A DNA stretch of 64,000 nt from Liolophura sinensis (lineage: Eukaryota > Mollusca > Polyplacophora > Chitonida > Chitonidae). Of this stretch, positions 57,959 through 64,000 are shown piece after piece. Both the position numbers and the translations under genes were made by a program. The DNA lies in assembly GCF_032854445.1 (NCBI RefSeq), contig NC_088306.1, positions 7,811,924 through 7,875,923 on the forward strand, in the 5' to 3' direction. The notes under the pieces are model-generated. The model had not been told where the DNA came from. It was given only the letters and a program-made list of their open reading frames with translations, and did not search any database. Each line of letters opens with the position of its first letter. Within the stretch, counting starts at the first letter, position 1.

Positions 57959-58634
57959 TAGTGTGAAGATCTGTATGTCTTGAAAGCAAGGTCAAATGAT
58001 AAGGATCGAAATAGTCTGAACTGCTTTCCTAAATTGTAAAAAAATTGCAATGTATTCAAACCGATGTCGCTATTTTCAGTGGATGACACAGACACAAAAT
58101 TTTTCTGTGGATTCCAGTTTTGCCTGGTCAACTGTTTTAATTTACCTCGAAGCATATCCCGTATCTGGTGATCCTATGGATGGATGATTTGGGGTTCAAC
58201 AATACAGTGACAGTATTACAGCTGTACCGTGATCAGAACATGTGAGAAAGAACATGCTAGAAATACATCAGCTCAAATAGCAGACAGGTTTTTCCAAACG
58301 AGCCACAACATCGTTGAAATTTAAAAAATCACACATTTAATAATATTGTTAGTATATAATATCCTAATATTTCTAACACTATTTCCATTTATATATTTAA
58401 TTAACTCAATCTCCAGGAACGCTGTTAAATAACTGAACTGCAAAGTCAACTGTACAGAACTGCAACCGAACCGATTGCAAAAGTCCACACGCATGTACGT
58501 TTGGGACACAAATGGAAATTAGATAATACTGGCCCCTAAATAATTCTAAAAAATTTCTCCTGCGGGAAAGGCCAATGCTCACACGACGGACGTTCGATGT
58601 CAGATGTGGTCAAGCAGGTGTGGTCTTAAATGAA
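57959..58634. other. Sequence without an assigned feature
   Basis: AT-rich, nothing recognised. Confidence 0.35.
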
Positions 58635-58647
58635 GATCTATGGAGGT

Positions 58648-58976
58648 GTGTGCGTGCGTGCTTGGGATTTAACGTCGTACTAAACAATTTTTCAGTCATA
58701 TGACGACGAAGGAATCATTAGGGTGTATGTACGTGTAATGTGCCTCCTTGTTGCAGGACGGATTTCCACCGCTCTCATTTAGTGCTGCTTGACTGAGACG
58801 ACTTACTGAAGGCAAGTAAGTCACCCCGCCAGACCCATTATACTGATACGGGTCAACCAGTCGTTGCACTATCCCCTTCATGCTGAACGCCAAGCGAGGA
58901 AGTTACAACTTCCTCTTTTAAAGTCCTAGGTGTGACTCGATCAAGGATTGATCCTTGATCTACCGGTCCCGAAGCG
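58648..58976 (-). mobile_element. SINE family C, 5' truncated, with 13-bp target-site duplication
   Basis: Reverse tail GCTTGGGATTTAACGTCGTA, TTTTTCAGTCATATGACGAC; body GGACGGATTTCCACCGCTC, CTTACTGAAGGCAAGTAAG, GCTGAACGCCAAGCGAGG; head cut after CCGGTCCCGAAGCG. GATCTATGGAGGT occurs perfectly at 58635-58647 and 58977-58989. Confidence 0.95.
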
Positions 58977-58989
58977 GATCTATGGAGGT

Positions 58990-60220
58990 TGTTATCCTTA
59001 TACCAATATGTCACATACCGTTACCATAGCTTAGAAATCCCCGCCCCCCCCCCACCCCACCCCACGAATAAAAAAAAAATAAAAATACAAGCTCTTTCAC
59101 TTTGGCACATAGGCAAAAATAAATACGGAGACCGATACTTCTGCCAAATTTCGCTTCAAAAGTTATTTGTTTGCTTATTTATTTACTTCTTTTATTGAAT
59201 GGTGTTTAATGTGCTTGTCGCGATTTTTCACAGCTGATTGTCAGTGATCACCGTCCATAGCTATGCAGCTGACAAACTTCCTAATCAAATCCCATCAAGC
59301 AAAAGTACCTTTTTGTGATGTTCATTATGGCTAGGCTTATTCACCTAAATTTGCTTTGGTTCAAAAGCACTTATAAATACAAGAAAATTACTCTGCCATC
59401 GAATACGCTGTACTCTTTTTTGAATTAACTCATGAGATGTGAACTTGTGTGATATAAATTTGATATTCCCTGATAATACAATTCAAACAGATTACATTCA
59501 CATTCAGGCTGTTTTTTTCGTTATCTGCAAAGTAGAACCAATGCACTTAATGAATATCAGAGGATTATTAACTCGATTATTAACCCGAAAGCGGAATGCT
59601 ATCTCCCTGGATACATATAACTCTCTGTCACCTAACAAGGTTGACATTTTGCCACGAAGGTTATCTGGGTCGGTAGAGTTACAATGTTAATAAAGAGAAG
59701 ACAATGAAAGTTAAAATTAAGCGATGATAAGGGTTGTCATGGTTTTCATAGATATTGCGACAAAGACTGACATGAGATCCTGAGGTTACCGCATATACTG
59801 CATCTGCTACAGCCTAAGTTATTATTCAACAGTAAAGCCATTTTTCAACTTGGTGTCTCCATTACAACTCCCATTTTCTAAGTATGTGTACTACACACTC
59901 CTCGCATCATATTTTCCTGACACCCGTGATTGATATCTAAAAAGAAAAACTACGCATCCGCTATTTAAGTGTTATAACTAATTGCACTAGTTAATGTCCA
60001 AAAAAGAAAAAGAAATTGACACAATGATAAATTTTCTCTTGCACACTGTCTGGCCCACAAATTCATATCGAAAATAAACACTCTACCAAAATCATTTCTG
60101 AAGTCAACATGAGTAAACTGTATTTTGGAAGTATTTCAGGCAGACTGTGACCAGAACATATTTATTAGAAGGGTTATATTTTGTTCATAGTGTACGTAAG
60201 TTGAAAATCCATTTCTTGAT
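58990..60220. other. Sequence without an assigned feature
   Basis: A C run (59043-59061) and an A run follow the SINE. The plus frame 59439-59690 has no support. Confidence 0.35.
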
Positions 60221-60347
60221 GACCGCTTCGGAGGCCTAATGGTTAGAGTGTCCGCCTCGAAGTCAAAGTTTCTGCCATTAGCACTGAGACTTTAGAGCAA
60301 GAAAACGGGACTGATTGCCCGGTGTCAGTATAATGTGATTGAGTAGT
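60221..60347 (+). mobile_element. SINE family B, shortened
   Basis: GACCGCTTCGGAGGCCTAAT, GGTTAGAGTGTCCGCCTCGA, then body GGACTGATTGCCCGGTGTCA, ending GTATAATGTGATTGAGTAG; tail lost. Confidence 0.82.
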
Positions 60348-60574
60348 AGTAGTGGTGGGGGCTCTGACGCGGGTGGGTATCGCCTATGTATTGCCCAAAC
60401 ATACCGTGTACAGGGCGGTATGACCCGGTTGGGGCACTTTCGGCTTTCATTGAACACACGAAGGAGTCAGCAAAGTGCAGTGTTTAATTCTAGTTCTGAC
60501 ATGGGGCTAGTTCTTATTCTTACCCGTATCAACTCAATGCCATGTTCTAGATTTATTCAGCTCATCTGCACCGG

Positions 60575-60778
60575 GTGAGCCGCAGCAGCCAGGACATTGT
60601 CCACCGTCGTCTCGACTTGAATAGATATTCCCTTAAGCAGTTTTACGACGATGGTCACGTTATTACCGACATGCTCTTCGGACCATTCAATCATCAAACC
60701 AGGAAGGACATGGAAGGGATCGGTAACTGCTTTAGAACCCAATACAATATCCAGATTGACTACGGACCGCGCGAGTAA
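60575..60778 (+). pseudogene. Open fragment of the decayed insert
   Basis: Plus frame with a varied, protein-like residue mix (for example LNRYSLKQFYDDGHV). The minus frame 60557-60742 is also open over the same bases (NVTIVVKLLKG), so the true strand is undecided. No family recognised. Confidence 0.3.
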
Positions 60779-61119
60779 CTGGGAAGGTGATGGAAATGGT
60801 CAGTTGAGATCGAGCCAGGGTTTTGAGTCAGAATCTCCTCCCATAGTATGGCCCTCTTCGGGCGACCCCCTCACACACACTCTGCCACCCAGAAGCGTGT
60901 ACGACAGGAAAGCCGTGACACGATTAAAAACCTTACGTACCCGACATCCATATCGGCAATCTCAGTCAACTTCAGTGGTTCTTCATCGGATCTCCCCAAT
61001 GGCGCCTTCTTTTGTATATAAACACCTCGCTGGAATTGGAAGGCACAAATCCGTCCCTCCAGCCCGGCCGCTCAAACCCGTTGACATCTGCAAGATCTGA
61101 TACAGCTGTGTCAGTGCAA

Positions 61120-61338
61120 TTAGGGCCCACCGAATCCATCGCGCCGACGAATGTGTAAGGAAACGCTTAAATATGATGTATCTATAGGAGCTATAGCAAG
61201 TTCTTGCAAATTGATTGAGTCGTGTTCGCCAATATCGATTACTACGCGACCCGTGGCTTCCTTTATTCTCCGGGAGACATCATGCGGCCGGAATACTTCT
61301 TTGTGAAGCGTGCTTACATCATAGAAACCTTTCGGCAC
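61120..61338 (-). pseudogene. Minus-strand open fragment of the decayed insert
   Basis: Seventy-two codons, charged and balanced in composition (segments FRPHDVSRRIKEATG and VVIDIGEHDSINL). It reads opposite to the plus-strand fragments at 62.2 kb. No family recognised; a stop follows GFGGP and no clear continuation in frame. Confidence 0.35.
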
Positions 61339-61666
61339 TTACGCTTACGATCCAGTATGATATCCTCCTCAGTATGAAGCGCTTACGATCCAGTATAAAA
61401 CCCGCCCCAGCGTTGATGTTCACCAAGAGTGGATACAATGTTATTTCGAGTAGGGCCTCATACTGGCACTCCGCCCTTGTTGAGCATCGCTCAAAGTTAC
61501 AAACAACCTCAGTGTGTATGTAGTACCATGAACAGAACGGCCTTCAGCTTCAAAAGAGAGGCCACTTACAAAGCCGGCCCAGTATATATCATCCACATCT
61601 TCAATTCACAGATGTGTTCTCGAACTACTGCCTACTATCAGTAACCAGCGTCTCCACAGTCTAAGC

Positions 61667-61909
61667 TTGGAATACCAACCCAATCCAGTTCTGGCAGAAT
61701 TAGCTGAACTTTGCGGTCTGATGCGCGACTACTGGTTGTGGCATGTCCGCCAAAGACCACCTGAAGGAATCCAATCCTCAAATAAAGGCACTGTACGTGT
61801 TTCACGTCTAGTACCAGGTCAGGCTGATTTTGGAAGAGCTCAAAGCCCCCTTACCCCGAGACAGAGCGTGGGAGGCGTTCCACAACCCCTAAGACAAAAG
61901 GGATTATGA
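61667..61909 (+). pseudogene. Weak open fragment of the decayed insert
   Basis: Plus frame beginning MEYQPNPVLAELAELCGLM is protein-like at its start, less so after about residue 35. No family recognised. Confidence 0.25.
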
Positions 61910-62205
61910 AAGAATTTGCCGTGAGTTCTCCGTCTCTCCACATACGGACTGGAGGCGGAATGGTGTAAGTCTGGGGAAAACATACTACTTCATGACATGG
62001 TTACGGCCCTGTTGACGACGGAACTTTCGATCAGAGCAAGATGTCGTTCCATAGAAATTACGGCGCTCTGGACGTAGACCATCGAACAGGACGATGCAGA
62101 CACCAGCTATCACACCCCTCCTCGGTGTTCTTCAAAGAGACAGAATGGACTGTGACGACCTGATCGAACAGCTGCTTCACTAAGGCGGCCAGCCCGGAGA
62201 AACAA

Positions 62206-62753
62206 ATGACATGCCATCCGCCCGGACCCGCCATGGGGGCAGAACCAAAACGGTTCGGAGGCCCGGCAGGCGCAGAACCAAGGCATTCATCTCCAGACCT
62301 GGCACAGCACAGAGACAGGCTGGCTGCGCTTGCGTCGGGCGATCAGGCCAAGCGGTACTTGGGCAAAAAAGTGTTAGCCGACGAAATCTACTCCATGAGC
62401 GACGAGGATATCGAAAGGCTGTTCTCCCTATATGTGGCTTGCCTGGGCGCCCAAATGTCTAAGACTCTCGGGGAAGTCGCGTTACAGGTGTGTGGTATGG
62501 TGGCCAGCAGAGTTCTACTATCCCACCCGAGAGTCAACCGAATTTATAAGAAGAGCTAGAGGCGGATCCCTTTGTTGCACAAGCGCTCAGCAGTGCTGCG
62601 TGCCGGCTGTATCACAACAATGGAATGTACTTAGCCCCGCTAACCATGACGGGGAGCAAACAAGCGCAAGCGATGGTCGCGTTAAAGATCCAAAGAGAGC
62701 TGCCGCTGGGAAGGCTGAGGCTGCAACGCGAAAGACAAACGCCGCCAAGATCT
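62206..62753 (+). pseudogene. Best protein-like fragment of the decayed insert, frameshifted
   Basis: Plus frame 62206-62559 has a helical-looking segment with SMSDEDIERLF and CLGAQMSKTLGEVAL and stops at 62557-62559. A different frame over the junction stays open from about 62550 to 62753 and continues with similar composition (for example LYHNNGMYLAPL), so a small indel near 62555 is likely. The product is unidentified; no transmembrane segment or catalytic motif was seen. The longer frame 62432-62905 appears to be a shadow. Confidence 0.4.
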
Positions 62754-63703
62754 TAGAAGAAATTCAGAAGGCGAAAATCCTCTCTGCAACAAGCGCAAGG
62801 CGCCGCCCACGACTGTCGCATGGCCGGATGACCATCATCGCCACCCACCCTAGACCCCTGCGGGGGCACAAGCCTGCGCGCGTCAAAAGCTCTACTGGGT
62901 GTTGATTCGAGTCGTCGCTCGTGGAGTACAATTCTTCATGTGCAACAAAACCGGTGAGGCTCTTAAGCCGCGGCCTCCTGCAGCCATTGTCCCGGCAGAC
63001 CCAACAAACCTACGGCTGGGCCACCCACCATATAAACATTTCAGGAGAAACCGCAACCCGCATTATATGAAGTATGTTGCTTGTGACGATAACAACATGA
63101 CTCCAGCCACCAATGGGAAGATGCTCTTAAACGCCGTCGTCTCCGGCTTAGCCGTGGGGTAGTGAAGATTTGGAGAGATGGTCGTTGGAGGCGCCCCTCC
63201 CAGGCTAACCTTCACCCCTAGGACATCGGGATGGTGGTCATGGATCGCTACCAAGGACACGCTAATTAAACAGAGGCTCATTCCAGCACATATCATGAAG
63301 TAAGAATGGCGACCGTCGCAATGATGGTGGGCGGCGCGTTGGTAAACGTTTTGCCTTCTCAGGTTCGAACTACTTCTTCTCCATGCCGCCCAGGCAGCAA
63401 CCGAAAATAACTAATCGTTTAGACCGGATAAATGACGAACTACGCTGCTAGGGCCATGCCGTGCAAACTTTCGGAGATGTCGACTTTGCAATCCGCGAGT
63501 ACTCCAGGGTGACAGACAAACGCGTTAATCCCTGAGTCCTGAGCCTCAGATCGCCGAATCCTACGTGCCGTCTGAAGACCACTAGTCTACCTTCGTTGTC
63601 CTGGGAATGTGTGCGACCGGCCCCGTGGGCTATGCGATAGCCACTAAGCTCGCCAAGTAATCCGAAAAAAGCTGGCTAGTCGTTTTGTCGTGCATCGTGC
63701 GAC

Positions 63704-63961
63704 ATGAATATACCACATTTCATCCACTCTCTAAATGGAAATCCTGGCCAAGCGGACGAACTCCTTCGCAAATACCCTTCGTTCCCGCCTCTTCTCCCCC
63801 CCGCCATGCAATACGATATCCACATGAGTAGTATACTGCGTATCTGTTCAGAACTCCGACCCCACATTTTCGGCATGGTTGGGTGTGCTAACGTTTCCGA
63901 AGTTTGGCTAGGTGTATTCCGCAGTGATCCCCTAGGTAGGTCTTGCCGTACAGCTCCGTAG
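63704..63961 (+). pseudogene. Open fragment near the right edge of the decayed insert
   Basis: Plus frame with segments DELLRKYPSFPPLLP and MSSILRICSELRPHIFGMV. The overlapping minus frame 63676-63984 is longer but looks less protein-like. No family recognised. Confidence 0.3.
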
Positions 63962-64000
63962 AACCGAGACGCAACCACTGGCATGTATTATGCCCTTTGG

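Larger units (their letters stand above)
60557..64000. pseudogene. G+C-rich, gene-dense decayed insert of unknown (possibly viral-like) origin, runs off the window
   Basis: From about 60557 the sequence becomes clearly richer in G+C, with packed open frames on both strands, no recognisable introns, almost no family A-E repeats and frequent frame changes. Protein-like stretches occur at 60575-60778 (plus), 61120-61338 (minus), 62206-62753 (plus, frame broken) and 63704-63961 (plus). Compact genes on opposite strands, without introns, resemble a DNA-virus-like or Polinton-type relic more than a host gene, but no hallmark (polymerase, integrase, ATPase, capsid) was recognised. It is broken and unlikely to function. 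Confidence 0.5.

Noticed and set aside
62432-62905. 157-codon plus frame as the main gene of the right-hand block
   Set aside because: Its composition is irregular where the neighbouring frame (62206-62559 and the continuation to 62753) is more protein-like; taken as a shadow.

Overview
This is eukaryotic nuclear DNA: no operons, AT-rich, mostly intron and intergenic sequence, with GT-AG split exons, tRNA-derived SINEs, a RNase-H-type LINE remnant, a satellite array, dinucleotide runs and a TIR element. The SINE tails (ending ACGACGTTAAACCCCAA or ACGGCGTAAAACACCAATC, then short A-rich or CACA-type repeats) and the LINE type suggest a marine lophotrochozoan, most likely a mollusc or mollusc-like animal. 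That is inference from remembered repeat styles, not a search.

Layout. 1-1241 is the end of a 41-bp satellite. 8080-30033 holds the best supported gene, on the minus strand: a signal-peptide exon (29982-30033), two cysteine-rich exons (15565-15694 and 14334-14485), a phase-compatible candidate exon (about 9358-9411) and a last exon with a hydrophobic GPI-type tail (8080-8284). Splice phases agree at every junction that can be tested. Its first intron is about 14 kb and carries a LINE remnant, SINEs and microsatellites. At 46504-46555 a second minus-strand signal-peptide exon has the same coding length (52 nt) and the same phase, so a related second gene probably reads leftward from there. Its further exons are uncertain; candidates are given.

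Repeats make up much of the rest. Three SINE families (here A, B, C) have different tRNA-like heads but a related 3' tail. Family E is a roughly 300-bp interspersed repeat with about 20 copies in both orientations and no obvious tRNA head or terminal inverted repeats. Family D is a roughly 200-bp repeat with an inverted pair at 51.8-52.5 kb. Three SINE insertions keep perfect target-site duplications. A 549-bp element with terminal inverted repeats sits in a TA run at 27.3-27.8 kb.

From about 60.56 kb to the right edge the base composition turns clearly G+C-richer. Short protein-like reading frames crowd together on both strands without introns and with many frame breaks. This looks like a decayed, gene-dense foreign insert, possibly a DNA-virus-like or large DNA-transposon relic, running beyond the window. 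I could not identify its family.

No functional rRNA, tRNA, CRISPR or bacterial feature was seen. Coordinates of degenerate repeats are accurate to about 10-20 bases.
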